Part shown: piece after piece, positions 1 through 8,936 of the stretch
Layout of the letters: every line of letters begins with the position of its first letter
Position numbering within the stretch: position 1 is the stretch's first letter
Source: an uncultured Rhizobiaceae group bacterium
GTDB lineage: Bacteria; Pseudomonadota; Alphaproteobacteria; Rhizobiales; Rhizobiaceae
Assembly (NCBI GenBank): GCA_937930845.1
Contig: CALHBJ010000002.1
Location: 1 to 64,000 of the forward strand
DNA: 64,000 bases
Direction of reading: 5' to 3'
Position numbers and translations under genes: made by a program
Notes under the pieces: generated by a model
What the model was told of the DNA's origin: nothing
The model's input: the letters and a program-made list of their open reading frames with translations, nothing else
The model's database searches: none

Positions 1-668
<668 letters not shown>

Positions 669-676
669 CGATCCCC

Positions 677-1966
677 CTAAGCTGCAGCGCTTTGGTCACA
701 CAATTTACCGGTCAAGCGCACCCCATCATGACCAAGTATATGACCACGAACCAGATCACCGGCCCGCGCGCCTTCAATTGCAACCGGCGTAAATTGATCG
801 GTTCGGCCAAAACCATCCTTTTCCACCAAAACTGCCGCCGTAATTCCCACCCGGCTTTGCAAGAATGCCTGTAACCGCTTGGCTCCTGCTTCCCGCAATA
901 TCCGGGCACGCTGCAATATCACGGACCGGTCCAGTTGCGGCATGCGCTGGGCTGGTGTGCCTTTGCGGGGGGAATAGGGAAATACATGCAAATGCGTAAG
1001 GCCGGCTTCGTCCAAAATGGACAAGGAGTTTTCAAACATTGCATCAGTTTCGGTTGGGAACCCGGCAATAATATCAGCGCCAAACACCGCATCTTTGCGT
1101 ATCGCCCGCACATCATTGCAGAACCTGATCGTATCTTCCCGCAGATGACGGCGTTTCATGCGTTTAAGGATCATGTCATCGCCAGACTGAAGGGACAGAT
1201 GAAAATGCGGCATCAGACGTGGGTCACTTGCAATGGCATCCATCAGCGATTTGTCCACTTCAATGGAGTCAATCGAAGACAGTCGCAAACGCTGTAAGTC
1301 AGGTATCTGTCGCAGCAAAACCTGCACCAGTCGCCCAAGCGAAGGCGTGCCCGGCAGATCTCCGCCCCAGGAGGTCAGGTCCACACCCGTCAGCACGATT
1401 TCGCGATAGCCGTTTCCCACCAGCTGTTTCGCCTGTTCCACAACTTCACCCGCCGGAACAGATCGGGAATTACCCCGGCCATAAGGGATGATACAAAACG
1501 TGCAGCGATGGTCGCAGCCGTTTTGAACCTGCACAAATGCCCGCGTGCGCCCCTCTATGGATTCCACCATGTGAGAGGCCGTTTCGCGAACCGACATAAT
1601 GTCGTTCACACGTATTTTTTCAAATTGGTTCACACCAAATTCCGGCAATTGCCGATAGGAATGGGCGTGCAGTTTTTCCTCATTGCCAAGAACAAGATCA
1701 ACCTCCTCCATCACGGCAAAGGCATCAGGGTCAGTTTGAGCCGCACACCCTGAAACGATGATACGGGCCTGGGGATTTTCGCGCCGTGCACGACGAATGG
1801 CCTGTTTGGCCTGGCGCACCGCTTCTGCGGTAACCGCACAGGTGTTGACCACCACCGCCCCGCCATCAAGCGCATCAAGGCCGGCAGCTGTTGCTTCCCG
1901 GCGCATGACTTCGGTTTCATAGGTGTTCAACCGGCAGCCAAATGTGAGAAACTCAAGACCACTCAT
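677..1966 (-). CDS. mtaB: tRNA (N6-threonylcarbamoyladenosine(37)-C2)-methylthiotransferase MtaB
   Basis: A radical-SAM methylthiotransferase that converts t6A37 to ms2t6A37 in ANN-decoding tRNAs. The three N-terminal cysteines that bind the auxiliary cluster are visible (TFGCRLN, VVNTCAV, VSGCAAQ), followed by the radical-SAM CxxxCxxC motif (CDHRCTFC) near residue 155 and a C-terminal TRAM-like region. Length is about 429 aa, normal for the family. A GTG codon 15 bases further upstream keeps the frame open, but the ATG at 1966 is preferred because it forms an ATGA overlap with the dapF stop, implying translational coupling. ftsY follows 8 bases downstream. Confidence 0.96.
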   Translation of the reverse strand: MSGLEFLTFGCRLNTYETEVMRREATAAGLDALDGGAVVVNTCAVTAEAVRQAKQAIRRARRENPQARIIVSGCAAQTDPDAFAVMEEVDLVLGNEEKLHAHSYRQLPEFGVNQFEKIRVNDIMSVRETASHMVESIEGRTRAFVQVQNGCDHRCTFCIIPYGRGNSRSVPAGEVVEQAKQLVGNGYREIVLTGVDLTSWGGDLPGTPSLGRLVQVLLRQIPDLQRLRLSSIDSIEVDKSLMDAIASDPRLMPHFHLSLQSGDDMILKRMKRRHLREDTIRFCNDVRAIRKDAVFGADIIAGFPTETDAMFENSLSILDEAGLTHLHVFPYSPRKGTPAQRMPQLDRSVILQRARILREAGAKRLQAFLQSRVGITAAVLVEKDGFGRTDQFTPVAIEGARAGDLVRGHILGHDGVRLTGKLCDQSAAA

Positions 1967-2832
1967 GATGTGCGTTCCCACGCCCCGGATTTTGGATCGA
2001 ACAAGCCCGAAAATTCATATTCCGTGCCACCGGTCATCAAAATGAAATTGTCTTCCCGCCATTCAATGTTCAGATCACCACCTGGCAAATGAACCACCAC
2101 ACGGCGATCCGCCCTGCCCAACCGCATCGCGCATACCGCCGCCGCACATGCGGCAGACCCGCAGGCGTCGGTCAAGCCTGCCCCACGTTCCCATGTGCGC
2201 AAGGTCAGCTCCTGCCGGCCATCGATACGACAAATTGAAATATTGGCACGTTCAGGAAACAACATATGATGTTCCAGCATGGGACCAAACTTATCGAGCC
2301 CAAACGAATTGGGGTCTTTATCCGTCCAAAACACCGCATGGGGATTGCCAATATTGGCCACAGAGGGCGTGTGCAAAATCGGAGCGTCAATAGGCCCAAT
2401 CTGCAACTCAATGCCGCTTGTGTCAGCAAATTCCTCAGATAAGGGAATCTGATCCCAATCAAAACGCGGCACACCCATATTCACAGTGACAGTGCCATTG
2501 TCATTTCGGGTAGCTGCCAGGGGGTTGCCATCAACTGCAAATGAATAGGCTTCTTTTGGCTGCTGGCCGTGCAACCATTCAACAACGCATCGGGTGCCAT
2601 TGCCACAGGCACCCGCACGCGATCCATCGCTGTTGAATATTTCGATATTCCCATCGGCAGCATTTTCACTTGGCGCACCGATTGCCATGAGCTGGTCAAA
2701 ATGAGTCTCGGAACTGGCCGCCAGCGCAATAGCTGCATCAGGCGTTACCGTTCCGTCATAGCTGCGCAAATCGGCAACAATGATCTTGTTGCCGATTCCG
2801 TTCATCTTCACAAATTGAACTTGCTTGCTCAT
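1963..2832 (-). CDS. dapF: Diaminopimelate epimerase
   Basis: Converts LL- to meso-diaminopimelate for lysine and peptidoglycan synthesis. The two catalytic cysteines that act as the acid/base pair are present: one in ACGNGTRC (about residue 76) and one in LTDACGSAAC (about residue 225). At 289 aa it has normal length. The start ATG at 2832 gives the expected MSKQVQFVKMNGIGN opening. It is first in the dapF-mtaB-ftsY run and overlaps mtaB by 4 bases. The acetyltransferase gene upstream on the same strand ends 64 bases before it. Confidence 0.97.
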   Translation of the reverse strand: MSKQVQFVKMNGIGNKIIVADLRSYDGTVTPDAAIALAASSETHFDQLMAIGAPSENAADGNIEIFNSDGSRAGACGNGTRCVVEWLHGQQPKEAYSFAVDGNPLAATRNDNGTVTVNMGVPRFDWDQIPLSEEFADTSGIELQIGPIDAPILHTPSVANIGNPHAVFWTDKDPNSFGLDKFGPMLEHHMLFPERANISICRIDGRQELTLRTWERGAGLTDACGSAACAAAVCAMRLGRADRRVVVHLPGGDLNIEWREDNFILMTGGTEYEFSGLFDPKSGAWERTS

Positions 2833-2896
2833 GGCAGCCTATATGGCCGAGGTCGGGAGAAATTGCCAGATGGAAGGCAATTCACGACTTGTGGCG

Positions 2897-3538
2897 TCAC
2901 GCCCGCGTTGCCAGGGGAACATGAGCACCACAATCAACCGGCATTGTGCCATCCAGTCGCGGGTCTGGATAAATATAGTCTTCTTCGCGATAAACGACAA
3001 AACCACGCTTTTTGTAATTTTCAAACGCCGCCCCGTGATCCAGCGTGCAGGTGTCTAGTATCAACGGGCCATGGCTGGCTTCAGCGGCATAATTGATGGC
3101 CCGTGTTAGCATGAAACTGCCCAGCCCTTTGCCGATAAACCCCGGCAACAGGGCAAAATACTTCACTTCACATGGCTCATCGTTGTCCCCTGCCTGCGGC
3201 ACCAACAGTTCAAAAAATCCAGCAGGGGTTCCCTTAAGATACAACACCATCAGGTGAATGGCATCCTGGACAATCAAAGGTTCAAGCTCCCCATCACTCA
3301 TTTGTCGCCGATCCGCCCACAAAAACGCCTCTCCGGCGGTGTGGTATAAAAACCGATAAAACGCGATGGTGGGTTTATGTGCACGCACCAGCGATAGCCC
3401 GTCGCATGGTGCCAGCGCCGGTGCTACGTCAGCTGGACAATCCAGCCGCAAATACCAGCGATGGCCAGGTAAATGACCAGCGGGAATATCCGTGCGCCCA
3501 CGCTGCCGCTCCCATTCAATTTCATAAGCGCTCGCCAT
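2897..3538 (-). CDS. GNAT-family N-acetyltransferase
   Basis: A GNAT-fold protein of 213 aa that should transfer an acetyl group from acetyl-CoA to an amine; its substrate cannot be told from sequence. The central stretch CEVKYFALLPGFIGKGLGS contains the beta4 strand and a Q/RxxGxG/A-like acetyl-CoA binding loop (here GFIGKGLGS), followed by a C-terminal LDTCTLDHGAAFENYKKRGF motif usual for the fold. The start ATG at 3538 shares one base with the stop of the hydrolase gene upstream (TGATG), so the two proteins are probably made together. An in-frame upstream extension exists but overlaps the hydrolase and is not needed. Confidence 0.85.
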   Translation of the reverse strand: MASAYEIEWERQRGRTDIPAGHLPGHRWYLRLDCPADVAPALAPCDGLSLVRAHKPTIAFYRFLYHTAGEAFLWADRRQMSDGELEPLIVQDAIHLMVLYLKGTPAGFFELLVPQAGDNDEPCEVKYFALLPGFIGKGLGSFMLTRAINYAAEASHGPLILDTCTLDHGAAFENYKKRGFVVYREEDYIYPDPRLDGTMPVDCGAHVPLATRA

Positions 3539-4629
3539 CAGGCCGATTTCGGTGCCGAATGTGGCACATCCCATACCTGGCCGGGTTGCAACGCGCGGAA
3601 AATCTCCTCGCTGACACCATGGTTCAGTCGTGCCGCGTTTAAGTCGCTCAATTGATCTTCGATAGACTCATTGGTGAGCTGAAATGTGCCCCAGTGGTGA
3701 CCAAGCGAAAATTCTGCCCCACATAGAACATGACCTTGCACCGCTTCGTCTGGATTCTGGTGCTGATGTTGCATGAAATCTCGTGGTTCATAGGCACCAA
3801 AGGGGACAATCGCAAAACGGATCGGGCCATATTTTTCGCGCACCGTGCGATAGTTTTGACCGCCATGAAAACCCGTATCACCAATATGGTAGATATTTCC
3901 CGACGGCCCCTGAACCATAAAAGCCGCCCAAAGGGCGTTGCGCCTGTCACCAACACCCCGCGCCGACCAGTGATGCATGGGTTCCAGCGTCACTTTGACC
4001 TGATTGTTAAGTTCGATCGTATCCAGCCAGTCTCCCACGGCCACCTGAAATGACCCATCGTGATCCATCAACAAAGTATCATTACCCAACGGTGTCACGA
4101 TGAGCGGCTTATGATCCCGGTGCAATCTTGAAAGTGTTGCCAAATCAAGATGGTCATAATGATTGTGAGAAAGCAGAACCACATCAATGGGAGGCAGGTC
4201 TTCAAAATCAATTCCCGGTGGGTTTTTACGCTTGGGGCCAGCCCAACTTACCGGTGAACACCGCTCAGACCAGACCGGGTCAGTTAGAATGTTCAACCCG
4301 TCAAACTGGAGAAGTACGGTCGCGTGGCCCACAAATGTCACCCGCAAATTGCCGCCATCCACCCGTTTGGGCGGTTTATCTTTAAAGGGCGAAGGATATT
4401 GCTCGGGCCATTTTTTGCGGCCGCCCCCCATTTGCCATTTCATCAGTTCGACAAAGCCCTTTGGCGGATGGCCATTTGGGTTGTAAAAATTCAATCCGTC
4501 AAAATGATCGCTGACCGGACCCTTATAATAGGGGTTTCGGGCACGCGAAGCGCCAACGGATCCAGCGGCGATGGTAAGGGAGCCCAGGCCCACCAGGCCG
4601 GTTTTTTTAAGGAAGCTGCGTCTTTTCAT
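3538..4629 (-). CDS. Tat-exported metallo-beta-lactamase-fold hydrolase (NAPE-PLD/UlaG-like)
   Basis: The 363-aa product opens with MKRRSFLKKTGL and a hydrophobic stretch, a twin-arginine signal that predicts export of a folded, metal-loaded enzyme. Residues about 90-330 carry a metallo-beta-lactamase domain: a TFVGHATVLLQ strand, the metal motif LSHNHYDHLD, and later MHHWSARG, IGDTGFHGG and FSLGHHWGTF histidine/aspartate clusters. This arrangement matches the N-acyl-phosphatidylethanolamine phospholipase D-like and UlaG-like branch, so a lipid or lactone substrate is possible but unproven. ATG 4629 is chosen because it places the RR motif at the N-terminus. The gene is coupled to the acetyltransferase downstream. 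Confidence 0.88.
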   Translation of the reverse strand: MKRRSFLKKTGLVGLGSLTIAAGSVGASRARNPYYKGPVSDHFDGLNFYNPNGHPPKGFVELMKWQMGGGRKKWPEQYPSPFKDKPPKRVDGGNLRVTFVGHATVLLQFDGLNILTDPVWSERCSPVSWAGPKRKNPPGIDFEDLPPIDVVLLSHNHYDHLDLATLSRLHRDHKPLIVTPLGNDTLLMDHDGSFQVAVGDWLDTIELNNQVKVTLEPMHHWSARGVGDRRNALWAAFMVQGPSGNIYHIGDTGFHGGQNYRTVREKYGPIRFAIVPFGAYEPRDFMQHQHQNPDEAVQGHVLCGAEFSLGHHWGTFQLTNESIEDQLSDLNAARLNHGVSEEIFRALQPGQVWDVPHSAPKSA

Positions 4630-5118
4630 GCCAAAACACGTGTCGTGCACGGGCAGCCAAGTCAAGGTGTCAAACGGACACCTTTTCTGCGCAAAGTTCG
4701 GCCTGCACCAAATTCCATCCTCCAGGGGAAGAATTTATTGCGGCGCTAATCGAATTCAATACGGATACACAGACACTTTGGAAAAACCGCTATCGCTGCG
4801 GCGCACCATATCCGATGTACCACTGGCAGCATTGCCATAAGCGGTTGTCTGATTGCTCAAATTATCCGCGTTTGCTTTGGGCCATACAGAGATGGGGCCG
4901 CTGCGGGTGTCCGTGTCGCCTTCACATATCAACATGGATTCATATCCTGCGTTGCTCAGCCGCCCCCGGCCTGCAGGTTCATTATGCCTCAAAATGGTCC
5001 ATTACAGTGAGTTTTCTCACTCCAATGACAAAAAATTGCTGTTTCTGTGAGGCTGGTGCCGAAAATGCAGGCCTACAGGCCACTTGACTCAAGGCGCCCA
5101 AAGCGCTTTATCGCCCTC
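4630..5118. other. Gene-poor gap between the hydrolase gene and the ffh leader
   Basis: No convincing gene is visible. A 78-codon minus-strand ORF (4756-4992) ends in an Asn/Ser/Thr-rich stretch but matches no family I recognise and lacks a ribosome site; it may be a decayed gene end or chance. Near the hydrolase start, 4664-4686 forms an 8-bp hairpin (AAGGTGTC/GACACCTT, 5-base loop) ending in TTTT on the plus strand; on the minus strand it lies 35 bases upstream of the hydrolase start, so it would sit in that mRNA leader. A CTTGACT (from 5083) with a weak TTTATC 17 bases further is a possible promoter for the downstream RNA element. Confidence 0.5.
4664..4686. promoter_or_regulatory. Perfect 8-bp hairpin in the leader of the hydrolase gene
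   Basis: Arms 4664-4671 and 4677-4684 pair perfectly around AAACG. The plus-strand side runs into TTTT, so it could stop plus-strand transcription. In the minus-strand hydrolase mRNA it would be a 5-prime leader hairpin. Its role is unknown. Confidence 0.45.
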
Positions 5119-5231
5119 GTCAGACAATAAACTTGTCCATGAGCAACCGACCGGTTCCCTGAGACGGCGACAGCCGAACAGCCAACCGGAGGTCCCCACC
5201 CGCCAGCGTTATACGCCCGCGGGTGCTTTTT
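5119..5231 (+). ncRNA. Candidate structured leader RNA or small RNA upstream of ffh, ending in an intrinsic terminator
   Basis: Three consecutive hairpins are visible: 5123-5137 (GACAA/TTGTC), 5151-5189 (outer CCGGTT/AACCGG, inner CGGC-GACA-GCCG), and 5197-5225 (CACCCGC/GCGGGTG with an inner GCG/CGC stem), the last followed by C and TTTTT. The end therefore looks like a Rho-independent terminator 90 bases before ffh. A TTGACT element at 5084-5089 with a weak -10 at 5107-5112 could start an RNA of about 110 nt. It is either a free small RNA or an attenuator controlling ffh. It lacks the conserved 4.5S SRP RNA core (AGGTCCGGAAGGAAGCAGC), so it is not ffs. The fold is by eye only. Confidence 0.5.
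5197..5231 (+). terminator. Intrinsic terminator upstream of ffh
   Basis: Arms CACCCGC (5197-5203) and GCGGGTG (5219-5225) enclose a smaller GCG/CGC stem; one C then five T (5227-5231) follow. It sits inside the ffh upstream region rather than after a gene, which fits attenuation or the end of a small RNA. Confidence 0.6.
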
Positions 5232-5320
5232 GCGTATGGTTTTGCGGCTGACAAAGACCTACCTTTTCTTCAAGTCGGACAATTCGTTCGGCAGTGCAGA
5301 AAAGAAAACAGAGACCCGCA

Positions 5321-6865
5321 ATGTTCGAATCACTTTCCGATCGCCTCAGTGGCATTTTTGATGGGCTCACCCGCCGTGGTGCGCTGTCTGAAAAAGATGT
5401 GTCCACCGCCCTGCGTGAAGTCCGGCGGGCTTTGATTGAAGCCGATGTGGCTTTGGAAGTGGTTCGCGGATTTACCGAAGCGGTGCGCGAAAAGGCCGTT
5501 GGCGCCCAGGTGGTCAAATCCGTGACGCCTGGCCAGATGGTTGTCAAAATTGTCCATGACGAACTGGTCAATATGCTGGGCGAGGAAGAAACGCCCATTG
5601 ATCTCAATGCGCCGGCCCCCGTTCCCATTATGATGGTCGGCCTGCAGGGCTCAGGTAAAACCACGACAACCGGCAAACTTGCCAAGCGATTAAAAGAGAA
5701 ACAGAACAAAAAAGTTCTCATGGCGTCGCTTGATGTGCGCCGCCCGGCCGCCCAGGAACAATTGCGCCAATTGGGCGAACAAACCGACACCGAGACCTTG
5801 CCCATCGTAGAGGGGCAAAGTCCGGTACAGATCGCCAACCGCGCAATTCAGGCCGCCAAGCTTGGCGGCTTTGACGTTGTCATTCTCGATACCGCCGGTC
5901 GCACATCCATTGATGAACCGCTCATGGCGGAAATGGCCGATATCAAGGCTGCCGCCAACCCCCATGAAATTTTGCTGGTGGCCGATGCGCTGACCGGTCA
6001 GGACGCGGTCAATCTGGCTCAGAATTTTGACAATCGCGTGGGTATTACAGGACTGGTTCTGACCCGAATTGACGGCGATGGCCGCGGGGGTGCCGCCCTT
6101 TCCATGCGCGCAGTTACCGGCAAGCCAATCAAACTGCTGGGCGTTGGCGAAAAGATGGATGCCCTTGAGGATTTCTATCCTAAACGCATCGCCGACCGCA
6201 TTCTTGGCATGGGCGATATTGTCTCGCTGGTCGAGAAAGCATCGGAAACCATTGACGCCGAGCAGGCGAAAGCCATGGCCCAGAAGATGCAGAAGGGTCT
6301 GTTTGATATGGACGACCTGTCGCAGCAACTTGGCCAGATGTCCAAAATGGGTGGCATGGGCTCGATCATGAAAATGATGCCCGGTATCGGCAAAATGGCA
6401 AAACAGGTCGAAGCAGCCGGTATTGATGACAGTGTGTTCAAACGTCAGCAGGCAATCATCTCATCGATGACCCGCAAAGAACGCAAAGTGCCAAAAGTCT
6501 TAAATGCCAGCCGCAAGAAACGCATCGCTGCCGGTTCCGGCTCCTCGGTGCAGGAAGTCAATCAGCTTTTGAAAATGCACCGCCAGATGGCCGACATGAT
6601 GAAAAAAATGTCAGGCAAGGGCGGCAAAGGCATGATGGGCAAAATGGCCGCGGCCATGGGCCTGCCAGGAATGGGCGGCGGAATGCCCGCAGGCATGCCA
6701 GACCCAGCCTCCATGGACCCCAAACAACTGGAAGATATGGCCCGTAAAATGGGCGGTGGCATGCCAGGCAGCATGGGGGGCGGCATGCCCAAACTCCCCG
6801 GCCTCGGCGGCCCCAAATTGCCAGGCCTGGGTGGCGGCAGTCCGTTTGGAGGGAAGAAGAAATAA
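5321..6865 (+). CDS. ffh: Signal recognition particle protein Ffh (SRP54)
   Basis: The SRP GTPase that binds signal sequences and, with 4.5S RNA, hands ribosomes to FtsY. The 514-aa protein has an N-terminal helical bundle, then the G domain with GLQGSGKTT near residue 108, LDTAGR and TRIDGDGRGGA, and a Met-rich M domain with repeated Met pairs. The last 80 residues are unusually rich in Gly, Met and Pro. The start ATG at 5321 gives MFESLSDRLSG; a GTG at 5294 is in frame but adds nine residues not expected in Ffh. The stop TAA overlaps the next ATG by one base. FtsY, its partner, lies 5 kb away on the other strand. Confidence 0.98.
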   Translation: MFESLSDRLSGIFDGLTRRGALSEKDVSTALREVRRALIEADVALEVVRGFTEAVREKAVGAQVVKSVTPGQMVVKIVHDELVNMLGEEETPIDLNAPAPVPIMMVGLQGSGKTTTTGKLAKRLKEKQNKKVLMASLDVRRPAAQEQLRQLGEQTDTETLPIVEGQSPVQIANRAIQAAKLGGFDVVILDTAGRTSIDEPLMAEMADIKAAANPHEILLVADALTGQDAVNLAQNFDNRVGITGLVLTRIDGDGRGGAALSMRAVTGKPIKLLGVGEKMDALEDFYPKRIADRILGMGDIVSLVEKASETIDAEQAKAMAQKMQKGLFDMDDLSQQLGQMSKMGGMGSIMKMMPGIGKMAKQVEAAGIDDSVFKRQQAIISSMTRKERKVPKVLNASRKKRIAAGSGSSVQEVNQLLKMHRQMADMMKKMSGKGGKGMMGKMAAAMGLPGMGGGMPAGMPDPASMDPKQLEDMARKMGGGMPGSMGGGMPKLPGLGGPKLPGLGGGSPFGGKKK

Positions 6866-7155
6866 TGTCCACGCTTTCTCCTGCCGACCAACTGCTTTCC
6901 TATCGCGATTCCATTGATAATTTTGATGCGGCACTCGTCCACATTCTGGCCGAACGTTTTCGCGTGACCAAGGCTGTGGGCGAATTAAAGGCCGTTGCTG
7001 ATCTGCCGCCTTCTGATCCCAAACGCGAAGAAGAACAGATAGAGCGCCTGCGGCGGCTGGCCGAGCGTTCCAATCTCGATCCTGATTTTGCCGAAAAATT
7101 TCTCGAATTCATCATTCGCGAAGTCATTCAGCATCACAAACGCGCGCGGGATTAA
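6865..7155 (+). CDS. Chorismate mutase, AroQ class
   Basis: A 96-aa all-helical single-domain chorismate mutase that converts chorismate to prephenate for Phe and Tyr synthesis. It shows the YRDSIDNFDAALVHILAERF opening helix with the active-site Arg-Asp pattern (normally RxxID) and the later DPKREEEQIERL segment. It starts in a TAATG overlap with ffh, so translation is coupled. An ffh-chorismate mutase-rpsP-rimM order is typical of Hyphomicrobiales; here an acetyltransferase gene is inserted before rpsP. Confidence 0.93.
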   Translation: MSTLSPADQLLSYRDSIDNFDAALVHILAERFRVTKAVGELKAVADLPPSDPKREEEQIERLRRLAERSNLDPDFAEKFLEFIIREVIQHHKRARD

Positions 7156-7156
7156 G

Positions 7157-7666
7157 ATGATACCTGTGCTCACTTCAGATCGCCTTATTTTGCGTGGCTG
7201 GTTCAAAAGCGACTTCGATAGATATGCCGCGTTTTGGGCCGATTCCGATAGAACCAGGCATTTCATTTCCGGTACTCAGGATCGCTCGAGTGCCTGGTCT
7301 TTGTTTGCAAATATGATGGTTGAATGGTGCCTCAATGGATTTGGCATTTTCGCCCTGCAATCCAAGGACACGGATGAAGTCGTTGGTTATGCCGGTCTAT
7401 GGTATCCAGCTGACATCGACGAAGCCGAACTCGCCTGGAGCCTGTACTCAGGTTACGAGGGCAAAGGTTTTGCAACTGAAGCCGCACGCCGGATCATTAG
7501 ATGGGCCAGTCAGGGTCTTTGCCTGCCCCCGTTGATGAGCTTTGTCCATCCTGACAACACCCCATCGATTGCCGTTGCCGAAAGGCTTGGGGCCACCAGG
7601 GAAAATGAAACAACTTTGCGTGGCAGTCCAAGATTTGTGTTCCGCCACGCGCCCTACACCACTTAA
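7157..7666 (+). CDS. RimJ/RimL-type GNAT acetyltransferase
   Basis: A 169-aa GNAT protein of the RimJ/RimL branch: it opens with [14 protein letters not shown], has [20 protein letters not shown] (beta4 strand plus acetyl-CoA loop) and ends with [16 protein letters not shown], the usual C-terminal signature. It begins one base after the chorismate mutase stop. ATG 7157 is preferred over an upstream in-frame start that would overlap chorismate mutase by 68 bases. The family acetylates protein N-termini or small molecules; its place next to rpsP suggests but does not prove a ribosomal target. Confidence 0.9.
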   Translation: MIPVLTSDRLILRGWFKSDFDRYAAFWADSDRTRHFISGTQDRSSAWSLFANMMVEWCLNGFGIFALQSKDTDEVVGYAGLWYPADIDEAELAWSLYSGYEGKGFATEAARRIIRWASQGLCLPPLMSFVHPDNTPSIAVAERLGATRENETTLRGSPRFVFRHAPYTT

Positions 7667-7695
7667 ACATATCCACTTCACAGGAAAGAAATAAC

Positions 7696-8175
7696 ATGGC
7701 TACTAAAATTCGTCTCGCCCGTGGCGGCTCCAAAAAGCGCCCGTTCTATCGCATCGTTGCCGCAGATGTGCGCGCACCACGTGATGGCCGCTTCATCGAA
7801 AAACTGGGTACTTACAACCCGCTGCTGTCCAAAGACAACGCCGAGCGCGTGACCATGAATAAAGAGCGCATCCAGTATTGGCTGGACCAGGGCGCGACAC
7901 CAACAGACCGCGTCATGCGTTTCCTTGACGCTGAAGGTCTCGCCAAGCGCGAAACACGCAATAACCCAAACAAGGCCAAGCCTGGCAAAAAAGCCCAGGA
8001 GCGCATTGAAGAGAAAAAGCAGAAAGAAGAAGATGCAGCCGCCGCCGCAGCTGAGGCTGAAGAAGCTGCTAAGGCAGCCGCAGAAGCCCCTGTCGAAGAA
8101 GCCCCTGCTGAAGAAGCGCCGGCCGAAGAGGCGCCAGCTGAACCCGCTGGTGAAGAAGAAAAAGCTGCTGAATAA
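7696..8175 (+). CDS. rpsP: 30S ribosomal protein bS16 with a long acidic C-terminal tail
   Basis: bS16 helps assemble the 30S body. Residues 1-80 are a standard bS16 ([20 protein letters not shown], then GTYNPL and the [12 protein letters not shown] helix). From about residue 90 the protein becomes a Lys/Glu then Ala/Glu-rich tail with three repeats of EEAPA, making 159 aa against roughly 80-90 for the E. coli form. Extended bS16 tails are common in Alphaproteobacteria. A GGAAAGAA ribosome site lies just upstream. It is followed after 121 bases by rimM, whose product helps mature the 30S subunit. Confidence 0.98.
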   Translation: MATKIRLARGGSKKRPFYRIVAADVRAPRDGRFIEKLGTYNPLLSKDNAERVTMNKERIQYWLDQGATPTDRVMRFLDAEGLAKRETRNNPNKAKPGKKAQERIEEKKQKEEDAAAAAAEAEEAAKAAAEAPVEEAPAEEAPAEEAPAEPAGEEEKAAE

Positions 8176-8208
8176 TATCAGCCCTGTCTTTTTGCTATAA
8201 ACATGTAT

Positions 8209-8243
8209 CGGGGGTGTTGATCAAACCAAGATCATCGCCCCCG
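8209..8243. promoter_or_regulatory. Long hairpin between rpsP and rimM
   Basis: Arms 8209-8222 and 8230-8243 can form a 14-bp stem with one G-U pair and one U-U mismatch around a 7-base loop. There is no T-tract after it, so it is not a classical terminator. A processing site, mRNA stabiliser or partial attenuator between rpsP and rimM is possible. Confidence 0.55.
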
Positions 8244-8296
8244 AACTGCTTTAATAAGCCCTATCCTTATAAAAACCCAGGCCAGTACACCCATCC

Positions 8297-8833
8297 ATGA
8301 CCCTAGACAACCCGATATTGATGGCCAGGATTGGTGCTCCCCACGGCATTAAAGGCGAAGTACGTGTGAAATCATTCACCGATGACCCTTTGGCATTAGG
8401 CGACTATGGCAGCCTCTATTCACCTGTTGGAGAGAAGTTTAAAATCACCCGGTTACGGCCTCAAAAAGGTGTGGTGGTGGTAAAGTTCAAAGGCGTGAAC
8501 ACACGCAATGAGGCGGAACAACTCAACGGAACGGAATTGTTCATTGACCGCTCCGCATTGCCTGATGATGTGGACGAAGATGAATTCTACATCACCGATT
8601 TGATCGGATGTGATGCAAAGACCGCTGACGGCACCAAAGTCGGGAGCATCATTGCCGTACCGGATTTTGGTGCCGGGCCGCTGCTTGAGATTTCGCCATC
8701 CAGTGGCGCATCCCCCGATGGTGCTGCGAGCTGGTATCTCGAATTCACCCTAAAAAATGTACCCAACATCGATCTCGATGCGCGGGAGATCACAATTGTC
8801 ATGCCGCCCCAGGTCAGCGAACGCGACGGATAA
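8297..8833 (+). CDS. rimM: 16S rRNA processing factor RimM
   Basis: RimM binds uS19 and matures the 30S head. The 178-aa protein has the N-terminal beta-barrel (MARIGAPHGIKGEVRVKSFT) and the C-terminal PRC-barrel beginning DEDEFYITDLIGC and ending around ITIVMPPQ. It is the second ribosome-assembly gene after rpsP. In most relatives trmD and rplS follow; here thpR comes next, so that operon has been split. Confidence 0.96.
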   Translation: MTLDNPILMARIGAPHGIKGEVRVKSFTDDPLALGDYGSLYSPVGEKFKITRLRPQKGVVVVKFKGVNTRNEAEQLNGTELFIDRSALPDDVDEDEFYITDLIGCDAKTADGTKVGSIIAVPDFGAGPLLEISPSSGASPDGAASWYLEFTLKNVPNIDLDAREITIVMPPQVSERDG

Positions 8834-8936
8834 ATCCACACAAACGTGACGGACACACCCTTGCCCAACCGCCATGATCGGCGGCACAATTTATGTTCGC
8901 GATCTCTGGAACATATGTGAAAGGCAGTTTTGACCG

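Noticed and set aside
4756-4992. 78-codon minus-strand ORF upstream of the hydrolase gene
   Set aside because: No ribosome site, no recognised domain, and weak composition; it is noted only as a possible gene remnant in the gap entry.
5149-5231. Upstream ffh element considered as the SRP 4.5S RNA or a TPP riboswitch
   Set aside because: The conserved SRP RNA core is missing, and a CTGAGA alone without the other TPP-aptamer parts is not enough.
5690-6328. 212-codon ORF antisense to ffh
   Set aside because: It lies fully inside ffh on the opposite strand and its sequence has no family features; it reflects high-GC codon bias.
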